Positions 1 to 5,950 of a stretch of 28,374 bases of DNA are shown here, piece by piece. Origin of the DNA: a virus; IMG/VR virus record IMGVR_UViG_3300028041_000005, positions 1 to 28,374 of that record; one strand, given 5' to 3'. The first letter of the stretch is position 1. Each line of letters opens with the position of its first letter. A program made the translations under genes and the position numbers. Under the pieces are notes generated by a model, which saw only the letters and a program-made list of their open reading frames with translations, did no database searches and was not told the DNA's origin.

Positions 1-430
1 CCCCCGGAGAGAGATTCCCATTACCAATACCATTACCAGACTGCGGACGCGGGCGCGCGTCCGCGCGAGGCATTGCTCCTAGAGAAGCGGGAGCATTGCT
101 CTCGGTAGTGCTGACGGCATTGCCCGTCGCATTGCCCCACCGGGTATCGGCAGCATTCTTGGCGGCATCCTTCCGGCGCTGACGTTGGGCATCGAGGCCG
201 CGCACCTTGAAGCGGTGCCTGGGCAGGAACTCGACCAGGCCCACTGCGACGAGCTGCTTGACGGCAGCCGTGTTGACCCCGCGCGGCATCTCGGCCGGTG
301 ACGGCCACAGCTTGTCGGCCAGGGCGAAGAGGCGCAGCCACGTCGCCAGTAGCCGGTCGCTGTCCCAGACCTGGGGGAAGTTCTCGATCAGGTCCTCGTG
401 GTAGACGAGGACGTAGCGCCCCTCAGCCAT
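1..430 (-). CDS. Phage replication initiator / replisome organizer, N-terminal part (3' end off the window)
   Basis: Starts at ATG 430, which overlaps the stop of the upstream gene (ATGA), and stays open to base 1, so about 143 residues are visible. Residues 1-80 look like the winged-helix N-terminal domain of phage replication proteins (MAEGRYVLVYHEDLIENFP at the start, then a basic segment ending in GLDAQRQRRKDAAKN). An Asn-Ala rich linker follows (NAADTRWGNATGNA), of the kind seen in many siphoviral replisome organizers between the DNA-binding domain and the helicase-loading region. The family match is from memory of this layout; the catalytic or helicase-interacting part lies outside the window. 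The linker DNA contains repeats that may be an origin. It is the last visible gene of the leftward early operon, which fits a replication role. Alternative: a DnaD-like or other winged-helix regulator. Confidence 0.65.
   Translation of the reverse strand, partial: MAEGRYVLVYHEDLIENFPQVWDSDRLLATWLRLFALADKLWPSPAEMPRGVNTAAVKQLVAVGLVEFLPRHRFKVRGLDAQRQRRKDAAKNAADTRWGNATGNAVSTTESNAPASLGAMPRADARPRPQSGNGIGNGNLSPG
18..158. repeat. Iteron-like array, candidate replication origin inside the initiator gene
   Basis: The plus strand has four exact GCATTGC heptamers at 70-76, 93-99, 117-123 and 129-135, and a degenerate GCATTCT at 153-159. Spacings are 23, 24, 12 and 24 bases. Next to them is a more AT-rich patch in which CCATTACCA occurs at 18-26 and 30-38, again 12 bases apart. 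Three of the heptamers fall in the Asn-Ala codon frame, but the one at 70-76 is in a different frame and still keeps the heptamer. Initiator genes that carry their own origin repeats are known, for example lambda O. That this is an origin is an inference. Confidence 0.4.
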
Positions 431-636
431 CAGGCCACCTTCACGAGCTGAGCGTGCTCGGGACGCAGGTCGCTGATCAGCTGCCAGCCGCGGCGTGCCG
501 CCTGCTGCTGGCCATGCGGGACGTGATCCAGGCACCAGCCGACGCGCTCGCCCTCGGCGGTCCTGTAGACGAGCACGGCTCGACTCGGGCAGCCAAACGT
601 CTGCCAATGCTCGCGGAGGACGGCGTGGCAATACAT
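430..636 (-). CDS. Small early protein of unknown function (68 aa)
   Basis: ATG at 636 overlaps the stop of the upstream gene (TGATG) and its own stop overlaps the start of the initiator gene (ATGA), so it is translationally coupled on both sides. The product is a soluble, compact 68-residue protein with Cys at positions 3, 16 and 35 and His at 4, 10, 38 and 41. A metal site is possible but no clean CxxC pair is present. It has Trp-rich patches (REHWQTFGCPSRAVLVYRT; GWCLDHVPHG). I do not recognise the family. The position directly before the replication initiator suggests an accessory to replication, which is only inference from context. Confidence 0.7.
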   Translation of the reverse strand: MYCHAVLREHWQTFGCPSRAVLVYRTAEGERVGWCLDHVPHGQQQAARRGWQLISDLRPEHAQLVKVA

Positions 637-1409
637 CAGGCGCGCACCGGGTAGACCAGGTCAACGACGGCGGTAAACGCCTTGAGCCACCGCTCGGCCT
701 TGTCCTGGGTCCACTCCGGACCCTCCTCCGCCAACCAGTCGACGAGGGCCAAGACGACTGGATCGATCCTGTGGTCTTCGGGGCTTTCCGTGAAGTTGCC
801 CGTGAGGGTGTGCGTGAAGACCTTGCGCTCCCCGATCAGCTCGCGCAGGAAGGCGGCCGGACCGTCGCCCTCACGGGGCTCGGCCTGCTGCTCCGCGGGC
901 TCCTCGCCAGCGTCCCTGAGGGCGTCGGCGTGCGCCTGCGCCTCCAGTGGCTCGTACACCGCCGCGAACTTGTGACGGCCGTTGAGGGCTTGGTCGATCG
1001 CGGCGGCGGCCTTGGTGAGCGACCCTGAGGGCTCAGCAGCGGGCTCGGGCCGTGCCTTCTGGCTGCGCGGCAGCTCCTCGATCCCGCGCAGCCTCATGTA
1101 GCGGTGAATGCGCGTATGCATCGACGTCTGGCTCATTCCGAGCGCGCGGGCGGCAGCGGCGATCGTGCCGTGCTCCTCGACGGCGCGCCAGTTGCGCTCG
1201 AGCTCCTGCTCGCTGACCCGCACGCCCCTCTTGGGACGAGTGGCCGGCGTCGTCGCCCGGAACGCCTCGGCACCGACCTTCGTGACCTTGACCAAGTCCG
1301 CAACCTCCTCTGGTGCCATGACCGAGCCGTCGTGCCGCTGGAAGAGCACGGCCGGCGCCGGCTCGCTCAGGTCACGCCACTTGCCGCCAGGCAGCTTCTG
1401 TCGTGACAT
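636..1409 (-). CDS. Helix-turn-helix protein of the early operon (257 aa)
   Basis: The start is taken at ATG 1409 because it overlaps the preceding stop (TGATG), giving a protein that begins MSRQKLPGGKWRDLSE. An upstream in-frame start would overlap the previous gene deeply and add a segment that looks non-coding. Around residues 86-120 is a helix-turn-helix of the Fis/Psq-like type (GTIAAAARALGMSQTSMHTR), followed by an Ala/Glu-rich linker and an acidic, Trp-containing C-terminal domain (VLALVDWLAEEGPEWTQ). It probably binds DNA, as a regulator or a replication accessory. No nuclease or ATPase motif is visible. Neighbours are another winged-helix gene upstream and a small protein plus the initiator downstream. 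Confidence 0.75.
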   Translation of the reverse strand: MSRQKLPGGKWRDLSEPAPAVLFQRHDGSVMAPEEVADLVKVTKVGAEAFRATTPATRPKRGVRVSEQELERNWRAVEEHGTIAAAARALGMSQTSMHTRIHRYMRLRGIEELPRSQKARPEPAAEPSGSLTKAAAAIDQALNGRHKFAAVYEPLEAQAHADALRDAGEEPAEQQAEPREGDGPAAFLRELIGERKVFTHTLTGNFTESPEDHRIDPVVLALVDWLAEEGPEWTQDKAERWLKAFTAVVDLVYPVRA

Positions 1410-1726
1410 CACGCTGCATCCCAGCGGAAGGCCAGCGGTTCGGCCTCCCGCGCTTCCCATCGCCTGACCAGGCGCCTCTCGCCACGGACCGTCACGAGCT
1501 GGCTCATCGCCCGTCGTCGGCGGCGCTGGACGTTGTCGGCGTACTCGGCTGCCGTGAGGGGCTGCCAGTAGCCCGAGCCGTCGCTGCAGATGGCCGCCTC
1601 ACCGCTCTTGCGCAGGCGCTCGATCTCTGCCTCGACGTCGCGCGGCACGGTGCCCAGGACATCCGCGATCTCGCGCTTCGTGCGCGCGTTCGAGCGGCCC
1701 AGCGGGATTGCCGTGAGCACGTTCAA
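1409..1726 (-). CDS. Small winged-helix-like DNA-binding protein (105 aa)
   Basis: Begins at TTG 1726 in a TTGA overlap with the stop of the microprotein gene before it; GTG 1720 is the alternative start. Residues 12-55 read as a winged-helix fold: helices TKREIADVLG and VPRDVEAEIERLRKSG, then a wing containing GSGYWQP. This pattern is common in small phage and actinobacterial regulators. The C-terminal 35 residues are very basic (RRRRRAMSQL, RRLVRRWEAR), consistent with DNA contact. The stop overlaps the start of the next HTH gene (TGATG), so the two are likely made together. Target unknown. Confidence 0.7.
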   Translation of the reverse strand: MNVLTAIPLGRSNARTKREIADVLGTVPRDVEAEIERLRKSGEAAICSDGSGYWQPLTAAEYADNVQRRRRRAMSQLVTVRGERRLVRRWEAREAEPLAFRWDAA

Positions 1727-1854
1727 CGCGCACCGCCCACCAGGAACAGCCCGGCGACCATGGCCAGGGCGATCAGGAAGACGAGGACCGTCCCGCCGAA
1801 CTCCATGAGCTCGTCGACGTGACGCTGGCGGGCCGGCCGTGCCATGCGCTTCAC
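1723..1854 (-). CDS. Single-helix membrane microprotein (43 aa)
   Basis: GTG 1854 overlaps the stop of the J-domain gene (GTGA), giving a product that begins MKRMARPARQRHVDE; ATG 1845 is an alternative start three codons in. A basic N-terminus (residues 1-13) is followed by one hydrophobic segment, about residues 18-41, rich in Val, Leu, Ala and Gly (GGTVLVFLIALAMVAGLF). The stop TGA overlaps the next gene's TTG start. The first codons lie in a 16-bp sequence repeated exactly at the start of the microprotein gene at 2850-3002. It is one of four such genes in this operon. Probably an inner-membrane protein with the N-terminus inside by the positive-inside rule. Function unknown. Confidence 0.65.
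   Translation of the reverse strand: MKRMARPARQRHVDELMEFGGTVLVFLIALAMVAGLFLVGGAR
1838..1853. repeat. 16-bp repeated stop/start junction, copy 1
   Basis: CGTGCCATGCGCTTCA on the plus strand is identical to bases 2986-3001. On the minus strand it covers the stop of the upstream gene and codons 1-6 of a microprotein. Both microproteins therefore begin MKRMAR. Confidence 0.75.
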
Positions 1855-2411
1855 GTCGACGCCACCTTTCGGTAGGCGTCCACGTCCGCGAAGTCGCGCG
1901 CCTCGCCGCCGTGGTCAGGGTGGTGGCGCTTGAGCGCCTGGGTCATCCCGCCGGCGGCCTCGACCAGGCGCCGACCGCGGTCGGGATCAGGACCGCCCGG
2001 CGGCAGCTGTGCGAAGCCCGCGTACTGCTCGCCCCTCCGAGTGATGCCGTAGCGATTGACCGCGCGCAGGGCTTCGAGTCCGAGCGCGATGGAGCGCACG
2101 TTGTGCTGCCAGTGGTCGCAGACGTCCGTGGCGTAGACCAGGCGACGCCGGTCGGGCAGCTCGAAACTGATCTCTATGCCTGGGAAGGCGGGATCGCGCG
2201 CATCGCTGCGGGGCAGTCCGTCCAGGCGAATGTCCTGCTCCCGGAAGCCGCCGCCGAGGATCACTTCACGTCCGTCGAGATGCTCGATCTCGCGTTCGAG
2301 CAGGGTCAGGGTGTTGGCCCAGCCGGCCTTGAAGGTCCAGCGAGACCGTCGCTCATAGGCCGGCGTCTCGGGATATGGCCACGCGGGCATTGGCCGGAAG
2401 GTTGCCCTCAT
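1851..2411 (-). CDS. J-domain (DnaJ-like) phage protein (186 aa)
   Basis: ATG 2411 sits in an ATGA overlap with the upstream XRE gene. The C-terminal 40 residues carry a J-domain signature, HPD at residues 164-166 within ALKRHHPDHGG, the tripeptide that stimulates the ATPase of Hsp70/DnaK. The preceding 140 residues form a conserved-looking domain (REQDIRLDGLPRSDARDPAFPG, then WQHNVRSIALGLEALRAVNRYGI). From memory, that domain together with a C-terminal HPD segment recurs in actinobacterial phages and prophages. The J segment is short, with helix II and the HPD loop visible but little else, so it may be degenerate. A plausible role is to recruit host DnaK to a phage replication complex, as lambda P and host DnaJ do; this is inference from its place in the early operon. 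Confidence 0.75.
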   Translation of the reverse strand: MRATFRPMPAWPYPETPAYERRSRWTFKAGWANTLTLLEREIEHLDGREVILGGGFREQDIRLDGLPRSDARDPAFPGIEISFELPDRRRLVYATDVCDHWQHNVRSIALGLEALRAVNRYGITRRGEQYAGFAQLPPGGPDPDRGRRLVEAAGGMTQALKRHHPDHGGEARDFADVDAYRKVAST

Positions 2412-2617
2412 CGCTCGGCCTCGTCGTAGACCGCGAGCAGCGCTCGGGCGCGCTCAGGCGTCAGGTCAGTCGGCCGCTCGATCCGCGAGATGAGCCCGCG
2501 GTTGATGCCAGTCCGCTCCTCGACCTCGCGCAGCGACAGCCCGCGAGCCTGGCGGAGGTCACGCCACGTCAGAGCGCGCGTGCGACCCGGTTCGGCGGGA
2601 GTCACGCCATCGCTCAT
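2408..2617 (-). CDS. Small XRE-family HTH protein (69 aa)
   Basis: ATG 2617 overlaps the stop of the upstream zinc-protein gene (ATGA). Residues 17-62 are a Cro/C1-type helix-turn-helix (LRQARGLSLREVEERTGI, then NRGLISRIERP) with the usual Gly-Ile turn and recognition helix. The protein is little more than the HTH, so it is a small DNA-binding regulator without a sensor or cleavage domain. It is separate from the Cro-like gene at 6213-6413 and may control expression of the distal early genes. Which operator it binds cannot be seen. Confidence 0.85.
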   Translation of the reverse strand: MSDGVTPAEPGRTRALTWRDLRQARGLSLREVEERTGINRGLISRIERPTDLTPERARALLAVYDEAER

Positions 2618-2853
2618 GCCGTGGCCTGCCGAGCCGTGTGGGTGGTTATAACCGCGTCAACGGGCTTCCTGATCAGACCGTCGCGCTCGGCTTGCTTGTG
2701 GGCGGCGGCGGTATCATGACGGCGGCAGAGGGCCGCGAAGAACACGACCCCATCGACCGGCGTGCGTCGCTCGTATCGAGCAACCACCTTGCGACCGCAG
2801 CGCTCGCCGCCGCGCTCGTCGTAGCTGAGCCAGAAGGTGCAGCCGGCGCTCAT
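2614..2853 (-). CDS. Small putative zinc-binding protein (79 aa)
   Basis: Start ATG 2853 is chosen for its ATGA overlap with the stop of the microprotein gene upstream. The product begins MSAGCTFWLSYDERGGERCG and holds Cys5, Cys19, Cys44 and His47 (CRRH), a C-x13-C-x24-C-x2-H spacing that could bind one zinc. The remainder is charged. No family is recognised. Small treble-clef or zinc-ribbon proteins are frequent in phage early operons, where they act in transcription or recombination. The stop overlaps the next start (ATGA). Confidence 0.7.
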   Translation of the reverse strand: MSAGCTFWLSYDERGGERCGRKVVARYERRTPVDGVVFFAALCRRHDTAAAHKQAERDGLIRKPVDAVITTHTARQATA

Positions 2854-3002
2854 GCCAGCACCAGCAGCAGCCACAACAGCGCAGCCAGCACCAGGACGAG
2901 CGCCACGCCGCCGGCAATGTCGCGCAGCGAGGGCAGGTCTTCGGCGTACAGCGGTTCACCGTCGGGCCAGTAGAGGAGGGGTCGGCGTGCCATGCGCTTC
3001 AT
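2850..3002 (-). CDS. Single-helix membrane microprotein (50 aa)
   Basis: ATG 3002 overlaps the upstream stop (ATGA). The product begins MKRMARRPLLYWPDGEPLYA. Residues 1-30 are a short soluble segment, and residues 32-50 are an almost continuous Val/Leu/Ala helix (GGVALVLVLAALLWLLLVLA) reaching the C-terminus, typical of a C-tail or single-span small membrane protein. It shares the MKRMAR start and the 16-bp DNA junction with the microprotein at 1723-1854, although the rest differs. No charged residue sits in the helix. Function unknown. Confidence 0.7.
   Translation of the reverse strand: MKRMARRPLLYWPDGEPLYAEDLPSLRDIAGGVALVLVLAALLWLLLVLA
2986..3001. repeat. 16-bp repeated stop/start junction, copy 2
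   Basis: Identical to bases 1838-1853. It spans the stop of the upstream gene and the first codons (MKRMAR) of the 50-aa microprotein on the minus strand. Confidence 0.75.
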
Positions 3003-3238
3003 CGGAGCGCCCGCGCGGTGTGGCCGGCATAGACGGCGACGGCCTTCCAGTAGGCGGCCATGGGGCCCTTGTTCTTGCGCCACGCGCGCTCAGCTCGCTC
3101 CCGCGCGTCGGATCGAATGTCGAGCAGCAGGGCACGGACAGCCGCTCGTGACTCGTCAGGCAGCACGCGCAGCTCGGCCACGGCCGGCAGGCCAAGAACC
3201 GGATTGCGTACCACTGGCGACGTAGCACGCGCGCTCAC
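2999..3238 (-). CDS. Early protein of unknown function (79 aa)
   Basis: Start GTG 3238 overlaps the stop of the 36-aa microprotein (GTGA); a second GTG one codon upstream (3241) is the alternative. The product begins MSARATSPVVRNPVLGLPAV. Residues 27-65 form a charged, probably helical stretch (ESRAAVRALLLDIRSDARER, then AWRKNKGPMAAYWKAVAVYA). It has no Cys and no hydrophobic span. The stop overlaps the start of the next microprotein gene (ATGA). No family recognised; the basic helix could bind nucleic acid. Confidence 0.6.
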   Translation of the reverse strand: MSARATSPVVRNPVLGLPAVAELRVLPDESRAAVRALLLDIRSDARERAERAWRKNKGPMAAYWKAVAVYAGHTARALR

Positions 3239-3345
3239 CACGTCACCCCATCAAGCCCGCTCAACACGATCAGCGCGATGAGCAGCAGCGCCACCCACAG
3301 CCTGTCGGCGCGCGTGGCGGCTTCCTGCGACTGCCAGGCCTTCAT
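3235..3345 (-). CDS. Single-helix membrane microprotein (36 aa)
   Basis: ATG 3345 overlaps the stop of the zinc-ribbon gene (ATGA), and its TGA overlaps the next GTG start. The product begins MKAWQSQEAATRADRL, then a hydrophobic helix of about 15 residues (WVALLLIALIVLSGL) and a short polar end. Coupling on both sides and clean hydrophobic/polar segmentation support a real gene despite the small size. No family recognised. Confidence 0.65.
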   Translation of the reverse strand: MKAWQSQEAATRADRLWVALLLIALIVLSGLDGVTW

Positions 3346-3675
3346 GGAGTGCGCTCCCACAGCTGGGCGAACGCCTCGTCCGCTGCGGCCTTCTCGGTCT
3401 CGCGCAACGTCCCGGCCGCGCGCCGGCGCAGCAGACGTCGCCTGCGGTCCGCCTCCCGACGCTTGTCGAGGATCTCCGGTCGCCAGATGTCCTCGCGGAC
3501 CAGGTGCACCGTGGGTCGCTCGCGCGGCGGCGTCTTCGGGTCGCTCGACACCGGCTGGGGGGTGCACGGGCAGTAGCCCACGGCGTAGCGGTCGTCGATG
3601 CTCGGACGGGCGGCGATCACTTCGACGCCCCCCCCCCGCGCCGCACTTGGAGCAGACGTAGCGGGGCCTAGACAT
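3342..3675 (-). pseudogene. Zinc-ribbon protein interrupted by a G10 tract (110 aa if restored)
   Basis: From ATG 3675 the frame gives MSRPRYVCSKCGAGGG, a zinc-ribbon knuckle, but after the run of ten G (plus-strand C, 3628-3637) it continues into a poor, Arg/Pro-rich frame. The good frame downstream (VEVIAARPSIDD... then YCPCTPQP, then a long charged helix) is offset by one base. With nine G the two join into one 110-aa protein with CSKC and CPC metal-ligand pairs. As sequenced, only a GTG at 3620 could restart the second half. The start lies 8 bases inside recT. Causes could be a sequencing error, a real mutation, or slippage making both forms. Confidence 0.65.
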
Positions 3676-4729
3676 GCTGGCCTCCCTTCTTCCGCTTGTC
3701 CGGTGGCAGCAGCTCGAGCCCGGCCTGGACATCGGGATCCGGCGCGTCGACGAGCTCGCCGGCGAATTCACGCTGCGCTTCTTCGACGAGGGCGGCGGAG
3801 CCCGCGGGGGGCACGGACTCCGCCTCCTCGACAGGCGGCTCAGCGTCGCCGCTCGCCGCCGTTCCGGTAGCCGCGTCCGCGGCCTCTGTTACATCGGCCG
3901 CCTCGCCCTCGACGACGTCCGGCTCCGGGGTGCGCACGCCGAGCCGCTCACGGATCGCCGCCACGGCGCCGGAGGGCCGGCCCGAGCGGTGCTGCGCGAC
4001 CTCGGCCTCGGCCTGCTCCTCCATCTCGATCGCGCGCCGCGCCTCGACGGTCAGCGGGGCGGTCTTGAGCAGGCGACGCAGGATCGACTTCTTGGCCATC
4101 TCGGCCCAGTCGGTGACCCACGGTCCCTTGTCGGCCGCCTTCGACCGCTTGCGGATGCTCTCGACCCAGGCCCTCGTGTCCCAGTCGAACTGCTGGCTGC
4201 CGTCGCGGTAGCGGATGACGGCGTAGACGTGGGTGACGTTGCCCGGATCGTCCTGGCCGAGATACGGCCGATGGTGCAGCTCGTCGTCCGTGCCCGCCTC
4301 GACGTAGAACTCATCCTTCTCTCGGACGACGCGGGCCCACACCTTGCTGACCTCGCCCGACCGACGCGCCAGCTGCACGTACCCGCGGTAGTCGATGATC
4401 AGCTGGGCCTCGGTCTTGCCTGTCTTGCTGTTGCGGAACGGGACCAGGTGTGCGCCGCCGATCGCCCCGGTCGGCTCCAGGCCCATCTGCGCCGCCTCGA
4501 CCACCGAGCGGGCGATGCTGACCGGCTCGCAATCCCACAGCGCCGGCGTCCGGGTGAACTGGCTGAGGACGACCGCCTTGAGCCGCTGTGGATCGATCAG
4601 CGACGCGGCCGAGGCCTCGACCACCGATCGCCGGCGTTCCAGCTCGGCGTCGAGCGCCTGCAGCGCCTGCTGCTCGGGGCGGACGGTGACCGCCCGCTGC
4701 TCGTTCTTCGGCCGCTGTGCCGTTGCCAT
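3668..4729 (-). CDS. recT: RecT-family single-strand annealing protein (353 aa)
   Basis: Start ATG 4729 lies in a TGATG overlap with the yqaJ stop; an upstream in-frame extension would read through the exonuclease gene and is not likely. The central 230 residues carry the RecT signature: CEPVSIARSVVEAAQMGLEP, AHLVPF, IIDYRGYVQLARRSGEVSKV and a later GPWVTDWAEMAKKSILRRL block. RecT proteins bind single-stranded DNA and anneal complementary strands during phage recombination and replication. The last 100 residues are an acidic Ala/Glu/Pro-rich tail that looks disordered; it may bind host SSB or another partner. Paired with the exonuclease just upstream in transcription, it completes a two-component recombination module. 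Confidence 0.93.
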   Translation of the reverse strand: MATAQRPKNEQRAVTVRPEQQALQALDAELERRRSVVEASAASLIDPQRLKAVVLSQFTRTPALWDCEPVSIARSVVEAAQMGLEPTGAIGGAHLVPFRNSKTGKTEAQLIIDYRGYVQLARRSGEVSKVWARVVREKDEFYVEAGTDDELHHRPYLGQDDPGNVTHVYAVIRYRDGSQQFDWDTRAWVESIRKRSKAADKGPWVTDWAEMAKKSILRRLLKTAPLTVEARRAIEMEEQAEAEVAQHRSGRPSGAVAAIRERLGVRTPEPDVVEGEAADVTEAADAATGTAASGDAEPPVEEAESVPPAGSAALVEEAQREFAGELVDAPDPDVQAGLELLPPDKRKKGGQHV

Positions 4730-5640
4730 CAGGCTGCTTCCTCCTCTGTGAGCGCGGCGAAGTACGTCCGGAACTGCCGGGCGCCCTCCGGGGTGTGCTT
4801 GGCGATCAACTCCGGCGGCGCGCCCGCTTCCTCCGCGATCGCCTTCCACGCGGGCTTGCCGCGCACGTGCGAGTAGGTGAACTTGAAGCCGGGGCCGACC
4901 ATCACCGACGCCTCGCCCATGGCAGCCGCCAGACGGTTGCGGAGGGCCTTCTCGTGCGCCTCGGCGGCCTTCGTGGCGACCGTCGCCTGACGCAGCTCGT
5001 CGGCGAGCAGCTGCTGCTCGGCAGTGGCGACGAGCGTCTCGCCCGACTCGATGGGGAACTTCTCGGCCAGGTGACGGCGGTAGCTCTCGGTGCCGTCCGG
5101 CTCAGGCTCGACGCGTCCCACGACGTGTCGCTGCCACCACTCCACGGCCGCGGTGACCATCTGCTCGAACAGCTCCGGGTCGTGGTCGACGCGGATGATG
5201 CGCAGGCCCATCCCGGCCAGCAGCACGACGTCAGCCCAGTCGCGACCGACGAGCCCGGTGTACCAGGTGACCTGGACGCGGACGTGCGGCGGGAGGTCGT
5301 CGTCGGAGTAGCCACGCGCAGACGCGCTGGCCTTTGCCTCGAAGATCCCGCGCTCGCCGACTACCAGTCGGTCGGGATGGCCACCCAGGAACGGGTACTG
5401 CTTGTGGCGCACGAGCCCGACCCGACGCAGCTGGCGACCGGTCTGCTCGGAGTAGGCGTCGGCGATCGCCTGCTCGAGCAGCTGGCCGAGGCGCATCCGC
5501 TCCGTCTGCCCCTGGCCCTCGTCGAAGCCCAGCTTGAAGCGCCAGACGTCGATCGGCGCCTGGTAAGGCGACAGACCGAGGATGGCCGCCACGTCCGGGC
5601 CGCCCAGGTAAGTGCGACGCTCTTCGCGGTCGTCGTTCAA
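4729..5640 (-). CDS. YqaJ-family phage exonuclease (303 aa)
   Basis: TTG 5640 is the start: the frame upstream is poor and a purine-rich stretch (AGGGGAAGAGAG) precedes it at good spacing. Motifs of the lambda-exonuclease/YqaJ nuclease fold are visible: GGPDVAAILGLSPYQ near the N-terminus, Asp90 in GGHPDRLV, Glu101 and Lys103 in IFEAKAS, and Gln123 in RVQVTWY. Such enzymes resect double-strand ends 5' to 3' and hand the strand to a RecT or Beta annealase, encoded next here. The C-terminal part (GFKFTYSHVRGKPAWKAIA) is a typical extra domain of this family. A long structured leader lies upstream, so expression may be controlled post-transcriptionally. Confidence 0.92.
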   Translation of the reverse strand: MNDDREERRTYLGGPDVAAILGLSPYQAPIDVWRFKLGFDEGQGQTERMRLGQLLEQAIADAYSEQTGRQLRRVGLVRHKQYPFLGGHPDRLVVGERGIFEAKASASARGYSDDDLPPHVRVQVTWYTGLVGRDWADVVLLAGMGLRIIRVDHDPELFEQMVTAAVEWWQRHVVGRVEPEPDGTESYRRHLAEKFPIESGETLVATAEQQLLADELRQATVATKAAEAHEKALRNRLAAAMGEASVMVGPGFKFTYSHVRGKPAWKAIAEEAGAPPELIAKHTPEGARQFRTYFAALTEEEAA

Positions 5641-5669
5641 AATCTCTCTTCCCCTGTTCCTCTCTTTCG

Positions 5670-5718
5670 GAGCAGGCAGCCGGGCGGCAGGCTTCGATAC
5701 CGCCCGGCTGCCTTGCTC
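5670..5718. promoter_or_regulatory. Strong stem-loop upstream of the recombination genes
   Basis: The arm at 5670-5687 (GAGCAGGCAGCCGGGCGG) pairs with 5700-5718, with 18 paired bases, one bulged base and a 12-base loop. It lies 30 bases before the yqaJ start on the transcribed minus strand. No U-run follows on either strand, so it is not a standard intrinsic terminator. It could slow or gate translation, be a protein or RNase site, or protect the message. Confidence 0.75.
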
Positions 5719-5860
5719 AGCCCGTTTGGTGGCGCCTCGCTCGGTGAGCGCGTGAGCGCCACGCCGGACTGCGAGCGACCTGACGTGCCCTTACCGACGG
5801 CCGATTGGGATGCCGGTAAGGCATCGGCGCCGGCGACAGATCGCTCGCGGTCAGGCGTGA
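5719..5860 (-). other. Non-coding stretch rich in nested inverted repeats
   Basis: No convincing gene lies between the 29-aa microprotein and yqaJ, unusual in this tightly packed operon. The sequence has GTGGCGC (5729-5735) facing GCGCCAC (5756-5762). It also has a nested pair, GCGAGCGA (5771-5778) facing TCGCTCGC (5841-5848) around CTTACC (5790-5795) facing GGTAAG (5815-5820). With the strong hairpin next to it the whole 180 bases could fold as three successive stem-loops in the leftward transcript. It may be a regulatory RNA leader or a protein-binding site. Confidence 0.5.
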
Positions 5861-5950
5861 TCACAGGAGCGATCCCACGACCAGCCCGCAGACGAATGCG
5901 GTCAGAAGCAGGACCAGGCCCAGCCACGCGCCGCGGCGGTCGTCGCTCAT
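5861..5950 (-). CDS. Single-helix membrane microprotein (29 aa)
   Basis: ATG 5950 overlaps the stop of the upstream gene (ATGA). The product is a basic/acidic start (MSDDRRGAW) followed by one hydrophobic helix to the C-terminus (LGLVLLLTAFVCGLVVGSLL), which includes one Cys. Length is at the lower end for a gene, but start coupling and the clean membrane profile favour it. It is the promoter-proximal member of four such proteins in this early operon. Confidence 0.6.
   Translation of the reverse strand: MSDDRRGAWLGLVLLLTAFVCGLVVGSLL

Noticed and set aside
33-341. Minus-strand 102-aa frame within the initiator gene
   Set aside because: Offset frame with Arg/Cys/Gln-rich, shadow-like content; the frame from ATG 430 is the coherent one.
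3674-4876. Plus-strand 400-aa frame opposite recT
   Set aside because: Arg/Leu-rich mirror of a recognised RecT gene in GC-rich DNA.
5637-5927. Minus-strand 96-aa frame across the structured leader
   Set aside because: Arg/Ser/Pro-rich without a domain, it overlaps a clear microprotein frame and crosses strong inverted repeats; more likely non-coding.
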